NCBI RefSeq assembly: GCF_003014735.1
Contig: NZ_PYAX01000002.1
Location: 186,001-250,000, forward strand
Length of the DNA stretch: 64,000 nucleotides
Origin: Saccharothrix carnea
GTDB lineage: Bacteria; Actinomycetota; Actinomycetes; Mycobacteriales; Pseudonocardiaceae
Direction: 5' to 3'
A program made the translations under genes and the position numbers. A model generated the notes under the pieces. It did not search any database. It saw only the letters and a list, made by a program, of their open reading frames with translations, and was not told where the DNA came from. Below, one piece after another: positions 16,151 through 24,305 of this stretch. The stretch's first letter is position 1; each line of letters begins with the position of its first letter.

Positions 16151-16723
16151 TCAGCCTCGGCGGTCGTCAGCGGGTCGGTGGCCCGGCAGTGCGGCGGTGA
16201 CGAGGAGTTCGAAGGTGGGGCGCGGGTCGGTCGGGTCGTGGCGGGCGATGCGGTGCAGGACGTGGCCCTCGAAGCAGGCCGCGAGCGCGGTGGCGGCGCC
16301 TTGCGGGTCGCGGGCGCCGAGCCGGGCGAGCGCGACCACGCCGACCGCCTCCATGGCCTCGCGGCCCCGGGACAGGGCCTCTCGCAGTTCGGGGGTGTGG
16401 CCGGCCTCCAGGAAGAGGGTCAGCCGGGCGGTGGTCGCCGTCCGGCCGGGGCCGGTCAGGTGGTCGAACGCCCGGCACAGCGCGTCGACCAACCCGTCTG
16501 CCGAGGTGAGGTCGAAGGCGAGGCCGACCTGGGTCAGGTCGAGTTCCGCGAGCCTGCCGACGACGCCGGTCAGCAGTGCCTGGCGGGTGCGGAAGTAGTT
16601 CGACGTCGAGCCCTTGGCCAGGCCGGCGCGTTCGTCGACGCGGGCGTGGGTGAGCGCGCGCAGTCCTTGGGTGCCGACGAGTTCGATGGCGGCGTCCAGT
16701 GCTCGCTGCTTGGTGGGCGTCAC
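16151..16723 (-). CDS. TetR-family regulator
   Basis: 190 residues. N-terminal HTH: 'ALDAAIELVGTQGLRALTHA' then 'VDERAGLAKGSTSNYF', where 'GLAKGSTSNYF' is the recognition helix of the group that pairs TetR_N with a C-terminal dimer domain. The rest is helical ('LTLFLEAGHTPELREAL', 'ACFEGHVLHRIARH'). It is divergent from the DUF2231 gene, with a palindrome between them that is its likely binding site. It also lies upstream of, and in the same direction as, the CTQ-type operon (205-bp gap), so an effect on that operon is possible but not shown. Confidence 0.85.
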   Translation of the reverse strand: MTPTKQRALDAAIELVGTQGLRALTHARVDERAGLAKGSTSNYFRTRQALLTGVVGRLAELDLTQVGLAFDLTSADGLVDALCRAFDHLTGPGRTATTARLTLFLEAGHTPELREALSRGREAMEAVGVVALARLGARDPQGAATALAACFEGHVLHRIARHDPTDPRPTFELLVTAALPGHRPADDRRG

Positions 16724-16727
16724 TCGA

Positions 16728-16745
16728 TCACTATATCCCTAGTGA
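16728..16745. promoter_or_regulatory. TetR-type operator in divergent promoter
   Basis: Perfect 6-bp arms TCACTA (16728-16733) and TAGTGA (16740-16745) with a 6-base spacer, directly upstream of the TetR start. A TTGACA hexamer follows at 16747-16752 and could be the -35 of the divergent DUF2231 gene. Confidence 0.6.
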
Positions 16746-16803
16746 CTTGACACTATGAAAGTAGTACGGTGGACGGGCGCACTCACGAAAGGATGTGAGG
16801 ACC

Positions 16804-17376
16804 GTGGCGGAGACCGAGAGGACCAACGGTTACCTGCGGCTGGTCGAGCGGTTGGAGCGGACGGACGCGGTGGACGGCGTGATCGGGGTGGCGGAACGGC
16901 CGGCCCGGCGGCTGGTGGCCCACGACGCGGTGCGCCGCTTCCTGCACGGTGAGGCGACCGGCATCCCGGTGCACATCATCGCCAAGGACATGCCGTTCGG
17001 CGCCTGGTTCATGGCCCAGTACCTGGACTGGTTCCCGGACGAGTCGTCACGGCGGGCGGCCCGGCGCCTGGTGGGCCTCGGCCTGCTCGGAGCCGCGCCG
17101 GCCGCGGTCACCGGGTGGGCGGACTGGGTGGCGACCGGCCGGGGCGCGCGCCGGGTCGGTGTCGTCCACGCCGCCGCCAACGGTGTGGCCACGGTCGTGT
17201 TCGCCGCCTCGTGGGTGGCCCGCGTGCGCGACCACCACCGGCTGGGCGTGGGCTTGGCGCGGGTCGGTGGGCTGGCGCTGGTGGCCGGAGGTTTCCTGGG
17301 CGGCTCGATGAGCCGGCGGCGCCGGGCGGTGGACCGCCGGGCCGGACGCGCGGTGGTCGCCGGACCGGGCGGCTGA
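16804..17376 (+). CDS. DUF2231-type membrane protein
   Basis: About 190 residues. GTG at 16804 is chosen because GAAAGGA lies about 10 bases upstream; GTG at 16795 in the same frame is the alternative. The N-terminal cytosolic stretch is followed by 'VHIIAKDMPFGAWFMAQYLD', the typical 'H-x3-VPxG' opening of DUF2231. About four membrane segments follow ('LVGLGLLGAAPAAVTGWADW', 'GVVHAAANGVATVVFAASWV', 'VGGLALVAGGFLGGSM'). The conserved His/Asp positions of this family have been suggested to bind metal or haem, but no reaction is known. It is divergent from a TetR gene that probably controls it. Confidence 0.75.
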   Translation: MAETERTNGYLRLVERLERTDAVDGVIGVAERPARRLVAHDAVRRFLHGEATGIPVHIIAKDMPFGAWFMAQYLDWFPDESSRRAARRLVGLGLLGAAPAAVTGWADWVATGRGARRVGVVHAAANGVATVVFAASWVARVRDHHRLGVGLARVGGLALVAGGFLGGSMSRRRRAVDRRAGRAVVAGPGG

Positions 17377-17537
17377 TCGGTCGCGGCGAGTTCGTGAGGC
17401 GGTCGGTACCGGGGTCGGGTGTGGCGGAACCGGGCGGCTGGCGGGTTCCCGGGCCGGGCCGGCGGGGCGGTGGATCGTCGGTTCTGAGGGGTGTCGACGA
17501 TCCGAGGGGGGCGTGCCCGCGTCCGGCCCGGGGTCGT

Positions 17538-17743
17538 TCAGGTGGTCAGCGTGGCGGGGTGGAGGTCGGGCAGGCCGTCGTCCACCGCGTGCTCGCGGTC
17601 GCCGACCAGGCCCGGCCCGCCCGGACCACGACGTGGTCGCGCGAGACGGGCCCGGGGTCGGGTCGTGGTCCGTCGCCGAGTCGTCCCTCGTAGGCGTGCA
17701 CCGGTGACACGTGCAGCGCCACGACCTCGACGGCCGTGCTCAC
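17538..17743 (-). pseudogene. Truncated, frameshifted MOSC-domain gene
   Basis: GTG at 17743 overlaps the msrA stop (GTGA). The product begins 'VVALHVSPVHAYEGRLGDGP', the opening of actinobacterial MOSC (molybdenum cofactor sulfurase C-terminal-like) proteins. After 'VVVRAG' the frame is wrong, but shifting by one base restores 'GLVGDREHAVDDGLPDLHP', the next expected motif, ending at a stop at 17538-17540. Even when corrected only ~68 of the usual ~150-200 residues remain, so the gene is both frameshifted and truncated. Confidence 0.6.
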
Positions 17744-18243
17744 CGCTCGCCGAGCTGCCAGTCCGGCCGCACGTAGTGGCAGGTGTACCCGTTCGGGTAA
17801 CGCTCCAGGTAGTCCTGGTGCTCGGGCTCGGCCTCCCAGAAGTCGCCGAGCTGGGCGACCTCGGTGACGACCTTGCCCGGCCACTTGGCGGACGCGTCGA
17901 CGTCGGCGATCGTCGCCTCCGCGACCCGCTTCTGCTCGTCGTCGGTGTAGAAGATCGCCGAGCGGTAGCTGGTGCCGATGTCGTTGCCCTGGCGGTCGCG
18001 GGTCGTCGGGTCGTGGATCTGGAAGAAGAACTCCAGGATCTGCCGGTAGCTCAGCTGCGCCGGGTCGAACACGATCTCGATCGCCTCGGCGTGGCCGCCG
18101 TGGTTGTAGTAGGTCGCGTTGGGGACGTCGCCGCCGCTGTAGCCGACGCGGGTGGAGACGACGCCGGGGTGACGGCGGAACAGATCCTGCATGCCCCAGA
18201 AACACCCGCCCGCGAGGACGGCTTTCTCGGTCACGGTAGCCAT
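17740..18243 (-). CDS. msrA: Peptide-methionine (S)-S-oxide reductase MsrA
   Basis: 167 residues from ATG 18243, preceded by a GGAG element; a longer frame to 18297 exists but lacks a good ribosome site. It contains the catalytic motif '[10 protein letters not shown]' (Cys14), '[22 protein letters not shown]' in two family blocks, and '[10 protein letters not shown]', all diagnostic of MsrA. The enzyme reduces methionine-S-sulfoxide in oxidised proteins or free Met using thioredoxin. The C-terminal '[11 protein letters not shown]' holds a Cys that may act in resolving the disulfide. Its stop overlaps the start of a broken MOSC gene. Confidence 0.95.
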   Translation of the reverse strand: MATVTEKAVLAGGCFWGMQDLFRRHPGVVSTRVGYSGGDVPNATYYNHGGHAEAIEIVFDPAQLSYRQILEFFFQIHDPTTRDRQGNDIGTSYRSAIFYTDDEQKRVAEATIADVDASAKWPGKVVTEVAQLGDFWEAEPEHQDYLERYPNGYTCHYVRPDWQLGER

Positions 18244-18340
18244 GTGGTCGCTCCGCTCTCGGTCTCGATGGATATCCACCAGGGTGAACGCTCCCACGCC
18301 CCGCTGTCATCCCGGTAGCGCTGTGAGACCCGGCTCGCGC

Positions 18341-18371
18341 CCGGTGCGCAGGCTCGTGACCTGCGCACCGG
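18341..18371 (-). terminator. Hairpin terminator downstream of the glucuronoyl esterase gene
   Basis: Perfect 12-bp stem CCGGTGCGCAGG (18341-18352) and its complement (18360-18371) with a 7-base loop, 13 bases past the esterase stop. Confidence 0.7.
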
Positions 18372-18384
18372 ACCCGAGGGACGA

Positions 18385-20043
18385 CTACCTGGCAGCGCAG
18401 GTGGGCGTCATGCCGCTGCCGCTGCCGGTGGCCTGGTAGCCGAACTCGGTCGACTGGCCGGCGGCGACGTTGCCGTTGAAGCTGACGTTGGTGAACTCGA
18501 CCGCACCGGTGTTGCCGCTGCGGTTGACGTTCCACGCGTTGGTGATGGTGGCGCCGGACGGCAGGGTCATGGCCACCGTCCAGCCGTTGAGCGGCGTGGA
18601 GCCGGCGGTGACCTTGACCGTGGCCACGAAGCCACCGGTCCACTGGTTCAGCGACACGGTCGCCGTGCAGCCACCGGGCTGCTGCGACGTCGTGGTGGTG
18701 GTGGTCGTCGTGGTCGTGGTCGTGTCACCGGTGGTGGTGGTGGTCGTCGTGGTCGTGGACGTGGTGCTGGTGGGACCGTCGCTCAGGGTCGGCGTCGTCC
18801 AGTCGCGCCACTGGGAGAGGTTGCCGGTGGCTTTGCTGTGCATGGCGATGGTGCCGGTGTGGCTGCCGGTCCTGACCAGGTACTTCTGGATGGTCTGGGT
18901 GATGTGCGAACGCCATTCGGAGCGGTTGGCGCAGTGGGTGCCGTCCGAGACGTTGGAGTGGTAGGTGATGTTGGCGCCCGCGCCGAGCGCCTTGTAGACC
19001 TCGGCGCCGCCGAGTGCGGCCACGCTCGCGGAGCGGGGGCCGAGGTTGGCGATGTGCGGGTTGTCCAGGATGAGCAGGCCGCGCGGGGCGACCATGGCGA
19101 CCAGCTGGTGGGTGTCGATCGGCGCGCCGTTGGGGTTGCCGGTGTAGGAGCTGAACGCGTCGCCGAACCACGGCTGCTCGCCGTAGGCGCTGGACAGCGA
19201 CTGCGCGCCCTCACCCGGGACGCCCCGGTAGATCGGGACGCCGGCGGTGCCCGACTCGATCGGCATGGTCAGGCCGACGCGCTGGTCGAACACGCCCGCG
19301 GCGAAGGCGCCCTTGCCGAAGCGGGAGCAGCCGGTGACGCCGACGTCGGCGCGCAGGACGGTGCCGCCCGACGCCTCGATCACGTCGATGATCCGGGAGA
19401 CGCCCCAGGCCCAGGCCATGAGCAGGCCAGTGCCGCTGGTGTTGCCGTAGACGCTGTAGAACGCGCCCTGCTTGTTGTTGCGGGGCGTGCCCTCGCGGCC
19501 GACTGCGTAGGGGTCGAAGCTGATGACGGCGGCGCCCGCGGCCCTGATCGCGGCGGTGTCCGCGCCGAAACCGCCGTAGACGACGACCGCCGGGAACGGG
19601 CCGGTGCCGCTGGGCAGTTGCACGCCGGCGGAGAAGCTGGAGCTGCGGCCGTTGTGGGTGACGTTGACCGTGATGTTGCTGCTGGACACCGTGCCCGTGA
19701 CGCTGGACGGCTTGGCGGGCTTGTCGCCGTAGACGTGCCGCTCCGCCAGCTCGCGGATCTCGGCCCGGCGGCAGCGCCAGTCCGACTTCGACGTGATCCG
19801 CTGACCGTTGAGCTTGGTGAACGGATCCGGCAGGCGCGAGTTCGACGGGAACGAACCCGGCGGGCTGATCGCGCAGTCGGCGCCGTCGTCCTCGACACCC
19901 GCCAACGCCACGACATCACCCGCCGCGGCGTTCGCGGTCGTCGACCGCGCCACCGCCGTCAGCGTCCCGGCCAGCGCCAACACCGCGACCGCGAACATGA
20001 GCACCGCCGAACGTATCTTCACGCGGCCTGAACTGATGATCAC
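18385..20043 (-). CDS. Secreted CE15 glucuronoyl esterase with C-terminal CBM2
   Basis: 552 residues from GTG 20043, chosen for AAAGGAG seven bases upstream. The signal peptide is about residues 1-41 ('SAVLMFAVAVLALAGTLTAV', cut near 'ANAAAG'). The CE15 domain (about 60-395) has the nucleophile motif 'GCSRFGKG' with Ser240, a Glu in 'PIESGTAG' (263) and His370 in 'DGTHCANR'. A Thr-rich linker (about 424-453) joins a CBM2 (about 459-551, 'CTATVSLNQWTGGFVATVKV', paired Cys). CE15 enzymes cleave ester bonds between lignin alcohols and 4-O-methyl-glucuronic acid on xylan. This fits with the GH10 xylanase at 58.6 kb, with which it may work on plant cell wall. The promoter region has a dyad at 20116-20137. 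Confidence 0.9.
   Translation of the reverse strand: MIISSGRVKIRSAVLMFAVAVLALAGTLTAVARSTTANAAAGDVVALAGVEDDGADCAISPPGSFPSNSRLPDPFTKLNGQRITSKSDWRCRRAEIRELAERHVYGDKPAKPSSVTGTVSSSNITVNVTHNGRSSSFSAGVQLPSGTGPFPAVVVYGGFGADTAAIRAAGAAVISFDPYAVGREGTPRNNKQGAFYSVYGNTSGTGLLMAWAWGVSRIIDVIEASGGTVLRADVGVTGCSRFGKGAFAAGVFDQRVGLTMPIESGTAGVPIYRGVPGEGAQSLSSAYGEQPWFGDAFSSYTGNPNGAPIDTHQLVAMVAPRGLLILDNPHIANLGPRSASVAALGGAEVYKALGAGANITYHSNVSDGTHCANRSEWRSHITQTIQKYLVRTGSHTGTIAMHSKATGNLSQWRDWTTPTLSDGPTSTTSTTTTTTTTTGDTTTTTTTTTTTTSQQPGGCTATVSLNQWTGGFVATVKVTAGSTPLNGWTVAMTLPSGATITNAWNVNRSGNTGAVEFTNVSFNGNVAAGQSTEFGYQATGSGSGMTPTCAAR
18688..18765 (-). repeat. Threonine-codon microsatellite (poly-Thr linker)
   Basis: Near-perfect ACC/ACG/ACA trinucleotide repeats encode about 23 Thr interrupted by one Gly-Asp pair, between the CE15 and CBM2 domains. 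Likely prone to slippage, which would change linker length in frame. Confidence 0.8.
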
Positions 20044-20115
20044 CAGGGCTCTCCTTTGAGACTCGGTGGTGTGGAGACGGCGGCACCGAAAGCTGTTCCG
20101 TACCGTTGACCTAAA

Positions 20116-20137
20116 GTTTCGAGTAGTGCGTCGAAAC
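20116..20137. promoter_or_regulatory. Dyad GTTTCGA-N8-TCGAAAC upstream of the CE15 gene
   Basis: Perfect 7-bp arms at 20116-20122 and 20131-20137, about 75 bases upstream of the GTG start. On the coding strand the site contains CGAAACTTT, similar to sites described for xylan-utilisation LacI-type repressors in Streptomyces; this similarity is from memory. A TTGACA hexamer is adjacent on the coding strand (20143-20138). Confidence 0.5.
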
Positions 20138-20222
20138 ATGTCAATGAATCCGGGCGTGCCGGTTCAGTTCGCGGTCTCACTTGGCGGATGCCGGCGGCAA
20201 CGTCGGCCGAAGAGGTGTGTGC

Positions 20223-21249
20223 TCAGTCCTTGCCGGTGAGCAGGTGGCGCAGGTAGCCGCGATAGGTGATGGGGCGGAACGCGTCGGCCCGCGTGATGCC
20301 CTCGGCGGCGGCGCGCCGGGCACGTTCGAGGCGCACGGCGGCCTCGGTGACCGCGCGGTCGTGGTCCACGCGGGTGTGGGCGGTGGCCGTGTTGGCGGTC
20401 TTCATCTCACCCGCCAACGCCAGCTGCTCGGCGCGCTGGGTGGCGCGCAGCTCGCGGATCGCCACCTCGGCGTCGGCCAGCACCCGCTGGTGCTCGTTGT
20501 CGAGCCTGGCCCGTTCCTCGGCGAACCGGGTTCTCAACGCCAGTTGCTCCACGGGCGTCAACGTGGTGGGCCGGCCGGTCTCGACTTCGGCGGTGAGGCG
20601 TTCCCGCCACTGGTCGATGAGCAGGGCGGACACCTCGCCCACCCCCGCCGCGCTCACGCCACGTCCGTCGACCAGGACGAAGACCGCCACGCGGTCGGGG
20701 CCGTCGACCTCGTAGCGGACACCGACGAAGTCGGCCGCGGTGCGCACGCCGACCGCCGCGAGGTTGGCGACCTGGGTCGGTCCCACGCCTTCGACACCGG
20801 CGGTCGCGAGGCGGGACTTCGCCAGCTCCGCCCTCAGGTGCGCCTTCTGCCGCCGCACCAGCCGCCGCTGCTCGTCCAGGTGCAGGCGGGCCAGCGAGCT
20901 CTGCCGCTCGCGGTCGATCCGGTCCAGCTGCTGCTTGACGGTCCGCTGGTGTGCCCGCAGCCGCTCGTCGTGGCGGTCCCGCAGCACCCGACGCCGGTGC
21001 TCCTGCTCCGCCTTGGCCTGTTCCGCCGCCTCGGCGACCTGCCGGGTCACCTGGTCGAGCCGCGCGGCCTGGGCGTCGGCGGCCAGCCTGGCGTCGACGA
21101 GCCGTTTCCGCTCGGCCCGCGCGGCACGGGCGCGTTCACGTTCGGGTTGGCGCCGGAAGCCCGCCGCGGTGAACGCCGTCCACGCCAGCACCGCCGCCAC
21201 GTCGGCGACGGCCACCGCCTCCTCCAGGAAGACCGCCGCCGGCACGCGA
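20223..21249 (-). CDS. 3' part of frameshifted TerY-triad kinase: coiled coil and helix-hairpin-helix region
   Basis: About 340 residues in a frame shifted by one base relative to the kinase part at 21250-22369. It starts with the second membrane segment ('VAVADVAAVLAWTAFTAAGF'), then a long charged coiled coil ('ARAARAERKRLV...'). A helix-hairpin-helix motif ('AGVEGVGPTQVANLAAVGV') and a further coiled-coil end follow. This is the known C-terminal layout of kinases in TerY-phosphorylation triads, where the HhH may bind DNA. No convincing own ribosome site exists at the junction. Either the gene is interrupted, or the base at about 21250 is a sequence error, or ribosomes shift frame. Confidence 0.7.
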
Positions 21250-22369
21250 ACGGCAGCAGCACCACCAGCGCCCACGTCAGCGCGGCCAAGGCGGGGGAGC
21301 GGTGGCTGAACCGCACCAGGGGCGGTGGCGCGGGCAGGTGCGGTTCGAGGCGTTCCGCCAGCCACGACGGCAGGCCGGGGGTGGCCGAGGCAGTGTCACC
21401 GGATAGCTCCACGCGCTCTGATAGCTCCACGCCACCGAGCGGTTCGAGCGGCGGGGGAGCGGCGCGGTGGTGGAGCAGGATCTCCGCGAAGCGCTCGGCC
21501 GGCCTGCGCAGGCGCGCGTCGGGGTGACCGGTCAGGGTGGCCAGCCGGAACGAGCCCGCCGGGTCGGCGAAGTCGGACTCGGCGAGCAGCAGGTGTTCGG
21601 CGTCCTCGTCGCGCAGCTGCCGCCACAGCGCGGGATCGGTCGCCAGGGCCACCAGCGACAGGTAGACGACCCACGCCGAGAACCGGTCGACCTCCGGGCC
21701 GAAGTCTGCCGCGGTGCGGTCGGGCGACTGGTAGTTGCGGTGCCCGGTCTCGGCCGCGGGCAACCCGGCCAGCGCCGGCACGTACACGCCGTCGTAGTCG
21801 ACCAGCTTCAGCGAACCGTCGTCGGTGATCAGGAGGTTGCCGTGCTGCAGGTCGCCGTGCCCGATCCCCGCCGCGGCGAGCCGGTCGACCAGGTGCGCGA
21901 ACCGGTCGGCGAGGGCGGCGACTGCCTGGGAGTCGTCCACGTGCCGGTCGAGCCAGCGCAGGAGGTTGACCGCCTCCACCCACTCCATCCGCAGCACGGG
22001 GAACCAGGCGCCCTCCACGAGGATGCCGTGGGCGAGGTAGTCGAAGCCGACTGTCCAGTCGTCGTCCAGGGCAGCCAGGTGCTCGCCGACTGCGCGGTAG
22101 CGGGCGGCCTGCTCCGGCGCCTCGCGGGTGAAGCACTTGATCGCGTAACGGGTGCCGTCAGCGACCGTCACCGAGAAGACGCTCGCGAAGTTGCCCGAGA
22201 TCGCCCGCGGCCGGCCCAACGCGTCCACCCGCACGTCGGCACCTGCGAGGTCGGTGCCGCGGAAGCACAGCGCGGTGTCCTGCAACGCCTCCACGTAGGT
22301 CGCGCCGGACGGGAACGGGCGCGTGGGCTCGTCACCCGAGGTCGACGAGAACGACGGTGACGTCGTCAT
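21047..22369 (-). CDS. TerY-triad protein kinase, 5' part before a frameshift
   Basis: The kinase-like domain covers about residues 30-330: 'TRYAIKCF' (ATP Lys), 'GIGHGDLQHGNLLI' (catalytic Asp and Asn in the HGDxxxxN form), and 'LKLVDYDGVYVPAL', where DYD replaces DFG. These are typical of kinases in tellurite-resistance-associated triads. The first membrane segment ('ALAALTWALVVLL') follows at ~375-390; after this the frame drifts into Arg/Trp-rich sequence to a stop at 21047. The next frame picks up exactly where expected. The start overlaps the PP2C gene by 38 bases. With the upstream PP2C and VWA genes it forms a kinase-phosphatase-VWA signalling triad. Confidence 0.8.
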   Translation of the reverse strand: MTTSPSFSSTSGDEPTRPFPSGATYVEALQDTALCFRGTDLAGADVRVDALGRPRAISGNFASVFSVTVADGTRYAIKCFTREAPEQAARYRAVGEHLAALDDDWTVGFDYLAHGILVEGAWFPVLRMEWVEAVNLLRWLDRHVDDSQAVAALADRFAHLVDRLAAAGIGHGDLQHGNLLITDDGSLKLVDYDGVYVPALAGLPAAETGHRNYQSPDRTAADFGPEVDRFSAWVVYLSLVALATDPALWRQLRDEDAEHLLLAESDFADPAGSFRLATLTGHPDARLRRPAERFAEILLHHRAAPPPLEPLGGVELSERVELSGDTASATPGLPSWLAERLEPHLPAPPPLVRFSHRSPALAALTWALVVLLPFACRRRSSWRRRWPSPTWRRCWRGRRSPRRASGANPNVNAPVPRGPSGNGSSTPGWPPTPRPRGSTR

Positions 22370-23111
22370 TGCGCATCAACCCCTCCTCCCGTGCCCGCGC
22401 CACCCACGCCGTGAACCCGTCGAGGTCACTTGACCGGGTGAACTCCGCCAGGACGTCCCACGGTCGGTCACCGCGTTCCGCCGCCCGCAGGAACCACGCG
22501 GCGAGCGCGTCCGTGCCCAGGAAGAACCGGTCACCGGGCTCGGCCGTGCCCGACGACGTCCGCACGTGCCGCGCGAGCAGCGCGTGGTCGCGGATGAACG
22601 CGTTGACCAGCCCCGGCGAGTTGTCGAACGCCTCCGCCGACTCGATCGGGAACGCGTGCAGCAGCCGGTCGTCGCGGGTGTGGAACAGGCAGCTGTCACC
22701 CAAGGCGGCGACATCCCACCGCGTCACTCCGGACGGATCGGTGTCGAACCGCGCGGCGACCACCGCGGCGTGCGGACCCCGGTCCAGCTTGGGCTGCTCG
22801 TACCACGCGATCGGACGGCCATCGGCTTCTCGTCCGGCCACGTAGTCGGCGAGCCACCCGCCCCACGCCTCCCCGGCACGCACCAGGGCCGAGGCGAAAC
22901 CGTCCACGTCCCGCAGCACGCAGTCGTCGTCCCGCGCGGCCTCGGTCAGGGTGCGCGCCAACAGGTCCGCCCACTCACCGGCGAGCAGGCTCTCCGACGC
23001 GCCGTCTGCCACGGCCACGCACACCGGCCCGGTGGTCAGGACGTGGGAGGCGTCCTCGCACTCGCGCAATGTGTGGCCGTGCTTGGGCACGCGGAGGGAA
23101 GAGGTGACCAC
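22332..23111 (-). CDS. PP2C-type Ser/Thr phosphatase of the TerY triad
   Basis: 259 residues. 'CEDASHVL' near the N-terminus and 'VCVAVADGASESLLAGEWA' supply the metal-binding Asp residues of the PPM fold. 'WDVAALGDSCLFH' and the C-terminal 'MRNDDVTVVLVDL' are the later conserved Asp motifs. It lacks any membrane segment. It starts three bases after the VWA stop and overlaps the kinase start, so the three are co-translated. In the described TerY triads the phosphatase and kinase act on the VWA partner or on a shared target; the physiological signal (metal, stress or phage) is unknown. Confidence 0.85.
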   Translation of the reverse strand: MVTSSLRVPKHGHTLRECEDASHVLTTGPVCVAVADGASESLLAGEWADLLARTLTEAARDDDCVLRDVDGFASALVRAGEAWGGWLADYVAGREADGRPIAWYEQPKLDRGPHAAVVAARFDTDPSGVTRWDVAALGDSCLFHTRDDRLLHAFPIESAEAFDNSPGLVNAFIRDHALLARHVRTSSGTAEPGDRFFLGTDALAAWFLRAAERGDRPWDVLAEFTRSSDLDGFTAWVARAREEGLMRNDDVTVVLVDLG

Positions 23112-23114
23112 GGC

Positions 23115-23948
23115 TCAGCGCAGGTCCGTGGCACGGGTCCCGATGTCCAGGAACTGCACGAGCGAGGTGATGTCGGCGTTGTAGACGAACCCGCGCGCCA
23201 GGTCGCCGGCCGGCACGCCCTGCTGCAACGCGTAGAACCGCATGTGCGGCGGCAGCGGGCTGGACATGCCGAACAGGGTGCGCGCGTAGGCGTCCGGGAG
23301 CGCGACGTCGGTGTCGGGGAACGTCACCGGGACGGCGTTGGTGGCGGAGACGTGCAGGTTGAACAGCAGCGCGGCACCGTCTGCGGTGACGTGCGTCTGC
23401 ACGGCCCACGCGGCGCTGGCCGGGTCGCCATCGGTGGAGTCGCCATCGGTCAGGTTGAGCACGATCGGCGGGAAGCTGTCGGGGTGCCGGGACACCCAGT
23501 CCGACACCAGCGACTCGGCCGACTCCAGTGCCCGGCACATCGGCGTGGGGCCGTGGGCGACCGGGTCGACCCAGACCGGGAAGCGGGTCGTCGTCTCGAC
23601 CAGCCCACCCGCGCCGTCAGGCACCTTCTTGGTCCGCTTCTCCACCCGTGCCGGCCGGTCCGCCACCTGGCTGAGCGGCACGAGGTCGCGTCCCGCGAGC
23701 GGACCGGTGAACGCCGAGCCGACCGCGTGCCCGTAGCCGATGACGGCGACGTGGAAGTAGTCTCGGACGCCTTCCTCCTTCGCGCACTTCACGCTCAGCT
23801 CGGCCAGCAGCCGGTTGATGGCGTCGGCGACCACGTCCGCCTTGCGTTGGCGCCCGCCGCCGATCGGGTCGGTCATCGACGCCGACTGGTCGACCAGGAA
23901 CACGAAGCAGGACGGGTTGGCACGGCTGATCTCGGCGGCGTAGGTCAC
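23115..23948 (-). CDS. VWA-domain protein (TerY-like)
   Basis: About 277 residues from GTG 23948, with GGGAGAGG about 12 bases upstream. The VWA domain opens 'CFVFLVDQSASMTDP' with the MIDAS DxSxS motif; 'GPTPMCRAL' supplies the MIDAS Thr and 'IVLNLTDGDSTDGDP' the later Asp. It ends in a short alpha/beta tail ('GFVYNADITSLVQFLDIGT'). No signal peptide is present, so it is cytosolic. It is the first gene of the three-gene triad (VWA, PP2C, kinase). Its upstream DNA adjoins a decayed flavin-binding gene, and no clear promoter was found. Confidence 0.85.
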   Translation of the reverse strand: MTYAAEISRANPSCFVFLVDQSASMTDPIGGGRQRKADVVADAINRLLAELSVKCAKEEGVRDYFHVAVIGYGHAVGSAFTGPLAGRDLVPLSQVADRPARVEKRTKKVPDGAGGLVETTTRFPVWVDPVAHGPTPMCRALESAESLVSDWVSRHPDSFPPIVLNLTDGDSTDGDPASAAWAVQTHVTADGAALLFNLHVSATNAVPVTFPDTDVALPDAYARTLFGMSSPLPPHMRFYALQQGVPAGDLARGFVYNADITSLVQFLDIGTRATDLR

Positions 23949-24033
23949 GAAGGGTGTACACCTCTCCCACGGGACGGCGTGTGGATCACCCGGAAGGCTA
24001 GCGCGTGCGTGACGGGCCGTGGTCGGGGACGGT

Positions 24034-24285
24034 TCAGTTCGGTGGCAGGATCCCCGGCCGGAACGGCTCGACGCCGACGTACTTCCTCGCCAGCCGGTCC
24101 GTGCCGCGTTCCGCCTCGTCGCCCACGACGAACCGGACCGCGCGGCCCCGGATCTCGACCCGGTCGTACGGACGGGTCGGTGCACGACAGCGACAGCCGG
24201 GGGTCGCGGCGGAGGTTCTCCTCCTTCACCCGACCGAGGGCGGTGTTGAACACGACCCGGCGGCTCAGACCCCGCACCGGCCCGC
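24034..24285 (-). pseudogene. Broken pyridoxamine-5'-phosphate-oxidase-like (PPOX/F420) gene
   Basis: Minus-strand fragments in two frames match one family in order: 'VVFNTALGRVKEENLRRDP' with 'RLSLSCTDPS', then, after a one-base shift, 'PYDRVEIRGRAVRFVVGDEA' and 'DRLARKYVGVEPFRPG'. This is the PPOX split-barrel pattern of F420- or FMN-binding enzymes (Rv1155-like). The N-terminal ~40 residues are missing and there is an internal frameshift near 24177. It is a remnant. Confidence 0.6.
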
Positions 24286-24305
24286 CCCGACCGGCTCCGG
24301 CCCGC

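Noticed and set aside
16747-16775. Full -35/-10 promoter for the DUF2231 gene
   Set aside because: A TTGACA hexamer exists but no -10 element at 16-19 bases; not supported.
17546-18643. Long minus-strand frame spanning msrA and CE15 ends
   Set aside because: Out of frame with both real genes; only its 3' end reads the MOSC remnant.
18688-18765. Possible CRISPR or tandem-repeat array
   Set aside because: It is a trinucleotide run encoding a poly-Thr linker within the CE15 gene, without spacers.
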